From assembly GCA_963788305.1 (NCBI GenBank), contig CAWBGK010000009.1:1-64000 (forward strand): a DNA stretch of 64,000 nt, written 5' to 3'. This DNA comes from UTCFX2 sp963788305 (GTDB lineage: Bacteria; Chloroflexota; Anaerolineae; Anaerolineales; UBA4823). Positions 9,784 through 19,301 of this stretch are shown piece by piece (position 1 is the first letter of the stretch; each line of letters begins with the position of its first letter). Under the pieces are notes generated by a model. The model saw only the letters and a program-made list of their open reading frames with translations, did not search any database and was not told the DNA's origin. The translations under genes were made by a program, and so were the position numbers.

Positions 9784-10501
9784 AGAATACACCTGTTTAG
9801 AGCAGGGTTCTATCACGGTCTTGGGGGAGTTTGTGTGGGGGTCGAATTATACCTTTCTCACTCAGGTAGATTATCACCAATTGACCTGCAAGGGAGTTTA
9901 TAAACCAAGTAAGGGAGAGCAGCCTTTATGGGACTTTCCAGTCGCTTCGCTTGCAAAACGCGAAGCGGCAACATTTCTAATCAGCCAGGCGATCGGTTGG
10001 GGATTTGTGCCACCGACATGCTTCCGAAAAAACGCGCCATTGGGACCTGGTTCGCTCCAATTATTTGTTGACCATGATCCCGAGTATCATTTTTTTAATT
10101 TCTCGGAATCGGATCGGCTGCTCATGCGCCCCGTCGTCCTTTTTGATCTGATTATTAATAATGCCGACAGGAAAGGATCTCACATTCTGAAGGATTCCGA
10201 AGGAAAGTTTTGGCTGATCGACCATGGATTGAGTTTTCACGTGGAAAATAAACTGCGGACTGTGATCTGGGATTTTATTGGTGAACCAATCTCAAAAGAA
10301 TTATTGGATGATATTAATCATTTTAATGATTATTTATCGAGCGCAGAAAATGAACAATCAAATTTTTATATTAATTTGAATTCTTTAATAAGCAATGCAG
10401 AAATTTCAGCCATGAGAAAAAGAGCGGATGTGTTATTGGCGACCGGCAAATTCCCAGCTCCAGAACCAAACAGACGTCCGTTTCCATGGCCACAAATTTA
10501 G
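9767..10501 (+). CDS. SCO1664 family protein (PI3/PI4-kinase-like fold)
   Basis: About 244 residues from the ATG at 9767, which overlaps the DUF3090 stop by 17 bases; an upstream in-frame ATG at 9689 would overlap much more and is less likely. Kinase-like motifs are visible: a lysine-bearing strand (TCKGVYKPSKGEQPLWDF), the catalytic-loop-like LIINNADRKGSHIL and the metal-binding LIDHGLSFH. These match the atypical PI3/PI4-kinase-like group in which the SCO1664 family is placed. Its phosphoacceptor is unknown. With the phosphatase two genes upstream, a kinase/phosphatase pair acting around DUF3090 is an attractive guess, not shown. Confidence 0.85.
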   Translation: MVINTEEYTCLEQGSITVLGEFVWGSNYTFLTQVDYHQLTCKGVYKPSKGEQPLWDFPVASLAKREAATFLISQAIGWGFVPPTCFRKNAPLGPGSLQLFVDHDPEYHFFNFSESDRLLMRPVVLFDLIINNADRKGSHILKDSEGKFWLIDHGLSFHVENKLRTVIWDFIGEPISKELLDDINHFNDYLSSAENEQSNFYINLNSLISNAEISAMRKRADVLLATGKFPAPEPNRRPFPWPQI

Positions 10502-10519
10502 GACATAAGGAGAAGAATA

Positions 10520-11533
10520 GTGAAGGAATTTCGGATTGCATTTATGGGGTTTGGGAACGTAGGAAAGGCGCTTGCAAGATTAATTCTGAACAAGCAGGAT
10601 GAGTTAGCTGATCGATACGGAATCCTGCTCACATCGACGGGAATCTTTACTGCAACTCACGGTGGTGCAATTGATTACGAGGGATTAAATTTGGAACAAG
10701 TACTTTCATGTTCCAACTATGACCATTTATCAAAAATATCATACAGTAATTCGAAGGAGTTTATCCGGAATTCTTGCGCTGATGTGCTTTTTGAAAATTC
10801 ACCTGTGAATTATGTATCAGGTCAACCGGCATTAGATCATTTGCGGTGGGCGCTGGAGCTTGGGATGCATGGGATCACAGCAAACAAGGGACCGGTGGTA
10901 CATGGATACAAAGAATTAACTGAAATTGCTCAAAAATCCGGAAAAAGTTTCCTATTCGAATCAACCGTCATGGATGGATCTCCGATTTTCTCCTTGTTCA
11001 GAGAAGCGCTCCCAGGAGCAAATTTAATCTCATTTCGAGGAGTTCTAAATTCAACGACAAATATGATCCTAACCTTGATGGAACAAGGCGATAGCTTTGA
11101 TCGAGCCGTCCTCCATTGTCAAGAAATAGGAATTGCTGAGACCGATCCATCTGGTGATATAGATGGTTGGGATGCAGCGGTAAAGGTTGCTGCGTTAACG
11201 TCGGTCTTAATGAAATTTCCTCTCAAGCCTGCAGAAGTTGATCGTACAGGTATCCGTGCGATTTCGAAAAATGCTGTTGATGCTGCTTTTCAAGAGGGAA
11301 AGCGATGGAAGTTAGTGTGTACTGCGAAACGTGATACCGACCATGTCATGGCAAAAGTTGCCCCCGAGCTCATCGGTCCGGACTCACCGCTTTTTGGGGT
11401 AAATGGCACTAGCTCCGTAATCCAGTTCGAAACGGATGTATTAGGTTTGTTGTCGGTTCTTGAAGAAGATCCCGGGCCTCACACGACTGCCTATGGTCTG
11501 TTTGCAGATCTAATTAATGCTGTAAGAGATTAG
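10520..11533 (+). CDS. hom: Homoserine dehydrogenase
   Basis: 337 residues. It reduces aspartate semialdehyde to homoserine in threonine/methionine synthesis. The N-terminal Rossmann motif is GFGNVGKAL (residues 10-18); substrate-domain motifs include TANKGPVV, LFESTVMDGSPIF, LNSTTNMIL and the catalytic-lysine region DIDGWDAAVKVAAL. There is no C-terminal ACT domain, so allosteric control by threonine through that domain is not expected. The start is GTG at 10520 behind AAGGAGAAG. It is the last gene of the run and is followed by a terminator. Confidence 0.92.
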   Translation: MKEFRIAFMGFGNVGKALARLILNKQDELADRYGILLTSTGIFTATHGGAIDYEGLNLEQVLSCSNYDHLSKISYSNSKEFIRNSCADVLFENSPVNYVSGQPALDHLRWALELGMHGITANKGPVVHGYKELTEIAQKSGKSFLFESTVMDGSPIFSLFREALPGANLISFRGVLNSTTNMILTLMEQGDSFDRAVLHCQEIGIAETDPSGDIDGWDAAVKVAALTSVLMKFPLKPAEVDRTGIRAISKNAVDAAFQEGKRWKLVCTAKRDTDHVMAKVAPELIGPDSPLFGVNGTSSVIQFETDVLGLLSVLEEDPGPHTTAYGLFADLINAVRD

Positions 11534-11541
11534 AGATGAAA

Positions 11542-11568
11542 AAAAGGCGGTTGAAAAGACCGCCTTTT
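11542..11568. terminator. Bidirectional hairpin terminator between convergent hom and S1 genes
   Basis: Arms AAAAGGCGGT (11542-11551) and ACCGCCTTTT (11559-11568) with a seven-base loop, flanked by A and T runs on both sides. It sits between the stops of two convergent genes. Confidence 0.85.
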
Positions 11569-11600
11569 AGAATAAATATTAATTTCGGCTCAATTTCCGA

Positions 11601-12929
11601 TTATGCAGCCACGTTCTCGTTTTGTTCTTCTTTCAAGTCTTCTTCAGAAAGCTGTTTAACAGGTTCGTCCTGTAGCGAATTTTCAGCGGGTACCGGCTCT
11701 AATATCGCGGCGTTCTCGGATGTTTCTAACTGGTTAGGCTGCTCAGAGATCTCAACTGCCATATCAGGGTGTCTCTCTTCACTTTTTTCCAAATCCACAG
11801 ACATATTGTCCAAAGCCCATGCGATCTGTCTCTCCATCGGAACCTGGCGCATACTTAGCGCGACTCGCTTACGATCAGGCTTGATGTCAAGAACTTTCAA
11901 TAAAACCTTATCACCTGGTTTGATAGCGTTCTGAGGGTCCTGATGAGAGGAATATCCAATCTGGCTCGAATGAATTAACCCTTCAACACCCTGGGGGATT
12001 TTCGCGAACGCACCAAAATCAACAAGCCGAGTGACAATACCTTCAATATAATCCCCGGCTTTTAATTCGTCAGAGATGGTTTGCCATGGACCAGGCAGGA
12101 GAGCTTTTCGACTGAGACCAATTCGTTGGCGCTCACGATCCACCTCGATAACTTTTACTTCTACTTCATCCCCGATTTTTATCAATTCATTAGGGTGTTT
12201 CACTTTTTTCCAAGAAAGTTGGGAGACGTGAATCAAACCATCAATCCCGCCAAGATCAACAAATGCCCCAAAATCTACCACTTTCACAACTTTCCCTTTC
12301 AATACCTGACCTTTCTTAAAACCGTCAAGCATTTTCTGCCGAAGCTCTGACTGGGCGCTTTCAGCTGACAAGATTAATCGCCTGCGTTCAGCATCGACCT
12401 CAGTAATTTTAACGTCGATCGTTTTACCAACCATCCCGTTCTTGATTGCATCCGCTCGTTTGGGATTGCGAACACCGCGTAATTCTGGGACGAGAGAATA
12501 CGGCACAAAACCTCGCAAGTTTTCATAGAGAACGATTAAACCGCCACGATTGTGATCCACAACATCGAGGGTTAAAATCGAGCCATCTTCGAGGTCCTTT
12601 TTGGCTTCTTCCCAGATTTGGCCTTCCAGCCCCTGACTTAATGAGACTTCCATTTCGCGATTTTCCGAAGCCGCAGACGTTACAACAACAGGGACCTGGC
12701 TTCCTGAAATCAAGCTTTCAAGTAGTTCAGGACTTACGTGCTCTATGTCGCGGAGAGGAATAAGAATCTCGCGTTTCAAACCAAGATCAAGAAAGATACC
12801 CTCCTGGTCTTTTCGGATGATAGTTGCTTGAAGGAGTTCACCGGGTTGAGGATTTTGGGTGTCATAATGTGCAATAAGATTCTCAAACCATTCCGGCTGC
12901 TGTGTGGGTTGGTCGACTGATTGGTCCAT
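11601..12929 (-). CDS. rpsA: 30S ribosomal protein S1-like protein, four S1 domains
   Basis: 442 residues with four S1 RNA-binding repeats: about 29-98 (GIFLDLGLKREILIPL), 115-187, 205-275 (VDFGAFVDLGGIDGLIHVSQLS) and 290-360 (VDFGAFAKIPQGVEGLIHSSQI). Repeats 3 and 4 are the most canonical. The acidic tail (about 385-442) is low complexity. Four repeats rather than six is common for S1 outside proteobacteria. It helps mRNA binding at the 30S subunit. An excellent promoter precedes it. Confidence 0.8.
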   Translation of the reverse strand: MDQSVDQPTQQPEWFENLIAHYDTQNPQPGELLQATIIRKDQEGIFLDLGLKREILIPLRDIEHVSPELLESLISGSQVPVVVTSAASENREMEVSLSQGLEGQIWEEAKKDLEDGSILTLDVVDHNRGGLIVLYENLRGFVPYSLVPELRGVRNPKRADAIKNGMVGKTIDVKITEVDAERRRLILSAESAQSELRQKMLDGFKKGQVLKGKVVKVVDFGAFVDLGGIDGLIHVSQLSWKKVKHPNELIKIGDEVEVKVIEVDRERQRIGLSRKALLPGPWQTISDELKAGDYIEGIVTRLVDFGAFAKIPQGVEGLIHSSQIGYSSHQDPQNAIKPGDKVLLKVLDIKPDRKRVALSMRQVPMERQIAWALDNMSVDLEKSEERHPDMAVEISEQPNQLETSENAAILEPVPAENSLQDEPVKQLSEEDLKEEQNENVAA

Positions 12930-12978
12930 AAATTAATGACATTTCCTTAGATGGGATGGAAGAAAGCAAGATTTATCG

Positions 12979-13007
12979 AATATATCAAATAATGAGATAA
13001 CTGTCAA
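12979..13007 (-). promoter_or_regulatory. Sigma-70-type promoter for the S1 gene
   Basis: On the minus strand TTGACA (13007-13002) and TATATT (12984-12979) are separated by exactly 17 bases, near-consensus. Initiation near 12972 would give a leader of about 43 bases containing AAGGAA before the S1 start at 12929. Confidence 0.7.
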
Positions 13008-13040
13008 ATTGAGTCCTGGAGGTCGATTACGCTTTAAGCT

Positions 13041-14264
13041 TCATTTACCGATCCATTCAAAAATAGTGGTCTCGCCCTGTCCAACCCCCACACATAATGA
13101 TGCTAATCCAAAATAAGGCCTGGATTCGGACTTTTCCCGCCGGCGCATTTCATGCAGCAAGGTTGTAACAATCCGCACACCTGAACATCCTAAGGGATGA
13201 CCTAATGCAATCGCACCGCCATTGACGTTCGTGATTTCTGGATTTAAGCCTAGCTCTTGAATAACGGCCAGCGATTGGATCGCAAATGCTTCATTCAATT
13301 CTACCAACCTGATGTTATCGATGGATAAACCTGCCCGAGAGAGGGCTTTTCTTGTAGCAGGTACAGGTCCCAAACCCATGGTTCGAGGGGGTACACCTGC
13401 GGAAGCAGATGAAACCACTTTAGCCATAGGTAACAAACCAAGCTCTGCCGCTTTTTCTGAGCTGGCCATCAAGACTACAGCAGCGCCATCATTTAAGCCA
13501 GAAGAATTGCCGGCTGTAACTGATCCTCCTTTTCGAAACGCTGGACGCAACCTGCTTAATGATTCTATTGTAGTATCGCGGCGTGGACGTTCATCAATAG
13601 TAAACGAAACAGGCTCTCCTTTTCGTTGTGGTATGGGTACTGGGAGAATTTCTTGGGAAAATATGCCCGAATCTATGGCAGTAATCGCCCTTTGATGAGA
13701 AATAAACGCAAATTCATCTTGCTTTTCTCGAGTAATTTCCGGGAACATTTCTGCAATATTTTCGGCAGTTTCTCCCATTGGCTCAATGCCATATTGGTCG
13801 GCCATTATTGGATTGGGATATCTCCAACCCAGCGCAGTATCCCAAGCGGTAAGGTTGCCAAATGGAAATCCAGTTTCAGATTTTGGGAGAGAATAGGGCG
13901 CGCGGCTCATACTCTCCACGCCGCCAGCTAGATAGAGGTCGCCTTCACCGGCCTTGATTGCCCTGAAAGCCATGTTGATCGAAGCCAAACCAGATGCGCA
14001 TAGACGATTGATAGTCAATCCTGGCACTTCCACCGGGAAGCCAGCAAGCAGCAGAGCCATCCTGGCTATGTTCCGATTATCTTCACCAGCCTGGTTGGCA
14101 CAGCCAAGATAGACTTCTTCAATTTGGATGGGATCGATATTGTTTCGCTGGATGATTGTTTTGAGAAGCAAAGCAGCAAGATCGTCAGGGCGCACCGAGG
14201 ACAATTTTCCACCTAACGATCCAATTGGGGTTCGAATAGCGTCAATAATTACGACTTCTGTCAA
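13041..14264 (-). CDS. Acetyl-CoA C-acyltransferase (thiolase)
   Basis: 407 residues. It cleaves or forms 3-ketoacyl-CoA. The nucleophilic Cys is in NRLCASGLASI (about residue 90); NEAFA, GGAIALGHPLGCSG and CVGVGQG carry the other catalytic His/Cys residues. Overall it resembles the PcaF/FadA-like degradative group. Start is TTG at 14264 behind GGAGGAAAAG, a strong site that decides the start. It is separated from the upstream oxidoreductase by a hairpin, so it may have its own promoter in the 190-base gap. Confidence 0.92.
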   Translation of the reverse strand: MTEVVIIDAIRTPIGSLGGKLSSVRPDDLAALLLKTIIQRNNIDPIQIEEVYLGCANQAGEDNRNIARMALLLAGFPVEVPGLTINRLCASGLASINMAFRAIKAGEGDLYLAGGVESMSRAPYSLPKSETGFPFGNLTAWDTALGWRYPNPIMADQYGIEPMGETAENIAEMFPEITREKQDEFAFISHQRAITAIDSGIFSQEILPVPIPQRKGEPVSFTIDERPRRDTTIESLSRLRPAFRKGGSVTAGNSSGLNDGAAVVLMASSEKAAELGLLPMAKVVSSASAGVPPRTMGLGPVPATRKALSRAGLSIDNIRLVELNEAFAIQSLAVIQELGLNPEITNVNGGAIALGHPLGCSGVRIVTTLLHEMRRREKSESRPYFGLASLCVGVGQGETTIFEWIGK

Positions 14265-14400
14265 CTTTTCCTCCGTGCTATCTCTCCGAAGATATTCATG
14301 CCTATGGGTGTAATTCTACTCCTGCTTTCTTTGAATGTTAAGCAAATAGGTAATTTGGGTTGCCTGCTATAACATCCTATTGTCGTACCGTTCAAATGCA

Positions 14401-14431
14401 AAAAATGACAATCCCATGGATTGCCATTTTT
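14401..14431 (-). terminator. Hairpin terminator after the aldehyde oxidoreductase gene
   Basis: Arms 14401-14413 and 14419-14431 pair over 13 positions with one A/G mismatch and a five-base loop; both ends are A/T runs. It lies 24 bases beyond the stop of the aldehyde oxidoreductase gene. Confidence 0.7.
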
Positions 14432-14454
14432 ACTTGATGTTCGAAGGGTGTTTC

Positions 14455-16365
14455 TTAGAGAAGATATTCTCCGGCCCATTCTACTCCTAACTCGGAGAGA
14501 TTTTCTATCGTTGGGATGCCTTCCACCGTCCAACCATTAAGAGAATAATAAAAGTCAAGAGCGGATTCGAATTCTTTTTTGTCCATTGATACCCCGGCAG
14601 TTGGTCCTTGACCAAGCAGAGGTGTAAAGAATTTCGCTGGCAAAGCATCTTGCTGTCTTGAAAAACCTTCTCGCGCGTTAAATACCCTCATTAGATTTAG
14701 TCGCCGTCGACCAAGCTGCAGTAACTCATCGATGCTGGTTTTCCAACCAGTAACTGCATGAACCATTTCTACGATTTCTGAAGGGCTGTACAGCGTCCAA
14801 GCAGGACCCCATACAAATTGGCAAAGTTCCAATGAATCGAGCATACTATAGAATTGCTGGGTGAGAACCGCAAATCGGACCTTTTCAGCATCAAGGCTGC
14901 CGGGTTCGCACGGATTTATCAGACCTAATTCGCTTAATCGGGAAAGGTATAAATCCGATGTCACTGTTTTTTCATACATCCAATCGTGCTCGCTAGATTG
15001 ATGGTCGGCCCCAAATGGATTCACGGCGTAGATAAGGCCTAACGATTTTTTTGCTTGAGGCATGTGAGCAGGTGCCTCTTGGTTTTAACACAGGTAAGAA
15101 GAGCCTCAGCTTCAGGCCCCCATTTTTTCGCAGCTCTTGCTGAACCCTGGGATAGTATTTCACCCAGCGACCCTTCATTTCTCACAATCTGCTGTAATAC
15201 CTCCAGCATCACAGCTGGATCACCAAATCTCAATTCCATTCCTCCAGTTTGTGAGGATCCTATAATACCATTCTCAAAACATTCTATTGCGAAGGCAATT
15301 GTTGCTCCAGCCGTTATGGTATCGACTCCATAGGCATTGCAAATTTGATTTGCTCGGGAGATGGCTGAAAGATCTCGAATTCCGCAATAAGATCCGAAAG
15401 CGCTGATCGTTTCGTATTCAGGTCCACCATACATTGGATCCACCGAATAGTGTTCAGTTTGAGTCTCTACAACTCGCTTACATTTCACAACACATGCAAA
15501 GCATGTCTTGCTTTCTCTGAGTATAGTCTCAGTTAACCTTTCACCGCAGATATCATCAGCATATTCAAACTGCCCTTCAGAATAATTACGGGTAGGTAGT
15601 GATCCCATGGTGTTCTGAAATGAAACGACACTTGCTGTTCCGTGTTTTGTTAGACCATCCATATCTGGATTAGAGGATAATCCTTTTGCCCCAATCCGAT
15701 TCAGTCTTGTGAGCGCAGCAGGGTTTGCCAGAGATAATTTTGATTTTCCACGGACTACGATGGCGCGCAAATTCTTGCTTGCCATTACCAATCCCATCCC
15801 AGTACGGCCATTATTACGGCTGGCCATCGTTACCAGGCTTGAAAAAAGTACGCCGTTCTCTGCAGCTGGCCCGTGTTGTAGTACTTCGGCATTCTTCTCC
15901 CCGGTTTCAAGCTTCAATATCTCTTCTACCTCGGCCGTTGTTTTTCCAATTAATCTAGAAGCATCATGGAAACATGGTTGACCGTAAAATATCGAAAGAT
16001 AAACGGGATTTTCAGACCTTCCTTTTATGACGATTCCATCAAATCCAGCAAATTTCAACTCTGCAGGGAAAAAACCTCCAGATTGTGAAGTCGCCAATTG
16101 CACCACTGATTGGAGATTTTGCATTGGCATTAAGCCTGCTTAAGCCAGAAATTGGTGCTCCAGTAGTTGCACTTGCAAAGAGCGTCAATACACACTCCGG
16201 CGAAAGTGGATCAATGCCTGGAGGCATCAGTTTCAGCAAATAATATAATCCCATGGCACTTCCGCCCATGTATAGACGATAAAATGCCTCAGGAGGATTC
16301 TCGATATTAAATTTCTTATTTGTTAAATCAATATGCAGAATACTTCCAGTGTATCCGAATGGCAT
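14455..16365 (-). CDS. Aldehyde:ferredoxin oxidoreductase (tungsten/molybdopterin), two frame breaks
   Basis: About 637 residues after repair. It oxidises aldehydes to acids with ferredoxin, using a bis-pterin tungsten or molybdenum centre and one 4Fe-4S cluster. N-terminal GYTGSILHIDLT and NAKSPISGAIGD are hallmarks. Frame breaks: near 16085 (one extra T; GD continues as SQSGGFFPAELKFAGFDGIV) and near 15060 (one missing A; VKNQ continues as EAPAHMPQAKKSLGLIYAVN). The cluster ligands are in CFACVVKCKRVV plus a late TCVK Cys; GADHQSSEHD is a conserved pterin-side motif. Start ATG 16365 has GGAGG six bases upstream. It lies 28 bases after the permease, so the two probably share a transcript, which suggests oxidation of aldehydes derived from an imported amino acid. 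The exact substrate is unknown. Confidence 0.88.
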
Positions 16366-16393
16366 TTTTGCCTCCAGGTTGCAGTTCTACTGA

Positions 16394-17977
16394 TCAAACA
16401 GAATCCGGTTCAGGCTCAAAGGGATTGACATCTGGGATCCCGGGTTTAATAAACCGACGCACAGGAAAATAAATCAGGATTCCAACAACAATAGACAAGA
16501 GTGCCAAGCCCAAGGAGTTAAATCCTTCTTCGACAAGCTGGCTGTAAACTGCGAGTATAAAAATTACTGTTGGTCCTAATGTAACCAGAGTAAGACCGAG
16601 TATTCCGCCTGGAATTTTTTGGCGTGGTAAATCAGGCAGCTTGATGCGCAGCTTCCATAATGCAAGAAAACACAACAGCAATACAAGGACATTGAGAAAA
16701 ACATCGACCACTACAAGAAATGCAAAAGCCTGCAGCGAAAATATACTGAATATCAATCCGCAAAAAAGGATTGCGACCCAGGGCGTGCCATATCGCGGAT
16801 GGACTTTCACCATGAATTTCGGCATCATCCCATCTTCCGCCAGGGCGAACGGAATTCTGGTTCCGCCAAGCCCATTCCCGATGAACAATCCAATCATCGA
16901 TAACACAGCAGAGAATGTGACTGTCAGCCCCAAAAGTTTGGAAAGAGGGCTGTCTTTACCCGCAACTCTATCTCCAATCGCATGAGCGATGTCTGGGAAT
17001 TCCCAGCCGACTTCACTCGATGGATCGACTCCCCATTCTTCCATCTGATCAGGGGTGACTCCATACTCTTCAAGAGTAACGCCAATGCCTTCGCCGGCTT
17101 CCGCTTCTTCAATCCCCCAGACTTGATAGCGACCGTCATAACCGGCTCCACCATATAAGCCTGCAAGGGTTGGCAGCATATAAGTTGCAATAGCTGCAAA
17201 AAGAACCATGGTCATCGCCATCGGATAGGTCCTTTTCGGATGTACTATTTCATCTCCGGCGGCGGTGGGAAGCTCCCATCCCATATAATTCCACATAACG
17301 ATAAACAAACCGATGCTGAATGCACCTGTGAAGGTTTCTCCGTTGGGAAGGAAAGGAAGGGAAATCGTCTCACCGCTTTTTATCCAGGCATAGAAACCTA
17401 AAATGGTCATCAAAATCAAAGGGATAAGCATGATTGCGCCGAGCCAGTTCGTAGTTATTCCTGAAAGCCTCGCACCTCTTACATTCAAAAAGCTGATCGA
17501 CCAGATCAATATTAGGGCAACAAACCACGATAAAACCCACGCAGGTATCTCAACTCCGCCAATTACTGCACCTTCACGTAGTGCGGGAATGAAATAGCCC
17601 AGGTAATACGCTCCAAGAACTGGATAAATTGAAACATCTACCCATGAGACAACCCAGTTCATCCAGCCAGCAAGGAATCCCCAGAAAGGACCAAACGCTT
17701 GTTTTATCCAATGATAGTAACCGCCTTCGCGTGGCATCATGGAGTTCATCTCACGAACCATCAACATATTGGGAATCGAATAAATTAATGGAGTAATGAG
17801 AAGGAGAACGAGTGTCAAGCCTGGACCAGACCAACCTACCAATGGCTCAACGCCGAAGGACCCGCCGCATACTGTAAAATAGATAATGCCAAATAATGGA
17901 AGTAGGGTCAGTTCGCGCTTGAGCTTTGATGATTCCTTCTTGATCTCAAGCCCCTTAGAAGTTGTGATATCAGCCAT
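16394..17977 (-). CDS. APC-superfamily amino acid permease
   Basis: 527 residues with about 12 hydrophobic segments. The first membrane segment carries the typical unwound stretch (IIYFTVCGGSFGVEP) and MMPREGGYYHWIKQAFG is an APC hallmark. An unusually long, acidic hydrophilic segment of roughly 70 residues (about 290-360, with GIEEAEAGEGIG and the stretch up to VAGKDSPLSKLLG) sits between membrane helices. AAGGA precedes the ATG. It likely imports an amino acid or amine; substrate not predictable. Neighbours are a saccharopine-dehydrogenase-like enzyme upstream and the aldehyde oxidoreductase downstream. Confidence 0.88.
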   Translation of the reverse strand: MADITTSKGLEIKKESSKLKRELTLLPLFGIIYFTVCGGSFGVEPLVGWSGPGLTLVLLLITPLIYSIPNMLMVREMNSMMPREGGYYHWIKQAFGPFWGFLAGWMNWVVSWVDVSIYPVLGAYYLGYFIPALREGAVIGGVEIPAWVLSWFVALILIWSISFLNVRGARLSGITTNWLGAIMLIPLILMTILGFYAWIKSGETISLPFLPNGETFTGAFSIGLFIVMWNYMGWELPTAAGDEIVHPKRTYPMAMTMVLFAAIATYMLPTLAGLYGGAGYDGRYQVWGIEEAEAGEGIGVTLEEYGVTPDQMEEWGVDPSSEVGWEFPDIAHAIGDRVAGKDSPLSKLLGLTVTFSAVLSMIGLFIGNGLGGTRIPFALAEDGMMPKFMVKVHPRYGTPWVAILFCGLIFSIFSLQAFAFLVVVDVFLNVLVLLLCFLALWKLRIKLPDLPRQKIPGGILGLTLVTLGPTVIFILAVYSQLVEEGFNSLGLALLSIVVGILIYFPVRRFIKPGIPDVNPFEPEPDSV

Positions 17978-18035
17978 TTGCTTTTCCTTTCAATTCAAAT
18001 ATTCAGACAGAATAATCTCAAGAAAGTCAATTTTC

Positions 18036-18075
18036 AAACCCTGGGAGTAAAATCCATTTTTTACTCCCAGGGTTT
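18036..18075 (-). terminator. Strong hairpin terminator after the saccharopine-dehydrogenase-like gene
   Basis: Perfect 17-base arms at 18036-18052 and 18059-18075 around a six-base loop, with A/T flanks. It is 11 bases beyond the stop at 18087. Confidence 0.85.
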
Positions 18076-18086
18076 TATATAATCTA

Positions 18087-19301
18087 TTATTTTGCTGGAT
18101 ATTCCATTATGCCGTATGGAAATCCATAATCCGACATCTTATCCATAAATGGTACTGGATCGAAAGCCTCTGGCCCCAAGCACCCAACGGCTTTCCATAT
18201 CCCATGTTCGAGCAAATCCCATCCGATAACCGCATTGAAAGCTGTTTGAGCGACCACAGCCTGACAATTAAACCGCTGCATGCAAGTTTCATTATCAGCA
18301 ACTTGATAGATATAAACCTGGCGCGGCTGTCCGTCTTTTATCCCATTCACCCAGGTGCCTGCGCATGTCTTACCAAACATTTTTTCCCCCAGGTGGGCAG
18401 GATCGGGAAGACATGCTGCCACGACGTCCCTCGGGGCAACTTCGACATCTTTCACTTTTACTTTTTCTTTGTTGTCTAAGCCTAACATCTTCAGGGTTTT
18501 TAAGACAGAGATAAACTGATCTCCCAGTCCATACTTGAATGTAACTCGATCACACTTTATCCATCGAGGAACTAGCAAAACTTCTTCGTGTTCGACGTTA
18601 ACGCATTCGACATTTCCGATCCCATCAGGAAATTCAAATATTTCTGGCTCAGAAAAAGGTTCTGTAGTAAACCAACCTCTCTCTTTTTCCCAGATGACCG
18701 GTGGATTAAGACATTCCTCTATTGTCGTCCAGATCGAAAAATTCGGCGCGAAGTCATATCCTCGCACTTCAAGGTTTGCGCCGTCGCGGATGCCGATCTC
18801 CTTGATTTCGTCAAAAAGATAATCCTGGGCATAGCGAGCAAATACATCGGCCATTCCCGGCTCGACACCAAGCCCTAAAAGAGCTAGCAATCCTTTAGTT
18901 TCCCATTTTTTTGAGCGTTCAAATTGATAATCGCCTAGTTTTATCCCAGTTTTATTATACGGCTCCAATGGATGTGGTTCTGAAAGTGTCATGGCCATAT
19001 CCATGTAATCACACCCGAACTCATAAGCCGCATCGAAAATTGGCACATTATATTGTGGATCGCAGCCGTTCATAATAAGATCCACCTGATATTTTCGGGC
19101 AAGTTCTTCGATGAGCTCCTGATTGCTGGCATCGATGAATTCTGCCGGAAATCTTTCGGGATCACCAAGCTTTTGTTGGACTTCTTTTGCTCGCTCGAGA
19201 TTGTAATCGGCGAGAACAACTTTATCAACCCAAGGGCGAGATTTTGCGATCACTGCAATTGCCTCGCCAACTCCACCAACGCCAACGAGAAGTACTTTCA
19301 T
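18087..19301 (-). CDS. Saccharopine dehydrogenase family oxidoreductase
   Basis: 404 residues from the ATG at 19301, chosen because GGAG lies six bases upstream; the ATG at 19313 lacks a site. The Rossmann motif VLLVGVGGVGEAIAVI (residues 3-18) is followed by NADP-binding-domain features (VVLADYNLERA). The C-terminal half matches the saccharopine/lysine dehydrogenase-like catalytic domain. Such enzymes act on lysine, saccharopine, carboxyspermidine or related amino acids; I cannot say which. Followed by the amino acid permease, from which it is separated by a terminator. Confidence 0.85.
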   Translation of the reverse strand: MKVLLVGVGGVGEAIAVIAKSRPWVDKVVLADYNLERAKEVQQKLGDPERFPAEFIDASNQELIEELARKYQVDLIMNGCDPQYNVPIFDAAYEFGCDYMDMAMTLSEPHPLEPYNKTGIKLGDYQFERSKKWETKGLLALLGLGVEPGMADVFARYAQDYLFDEIKEIGIRDGANLEVRGYDFAPNFSIWTTIEECLNPPVIWEKERGWFTTEPFSEPEIFEFPDGIGNVECVNVEHEEVLLVPRWIKCDRVTFKYGLGDQFISVLKTLKMLGLDNKEKVKVKDVEVAPRDVVAACLPDPAHLGEKMFGKTCAGTWVNGIKDGQPRQVYIYQVADNETCMQRFNCQAVVAQTAFNAVIGWDLLEHGIWKAVGCLGPEAFDPVPFMDKMSDYGFPYGIMEYPAK

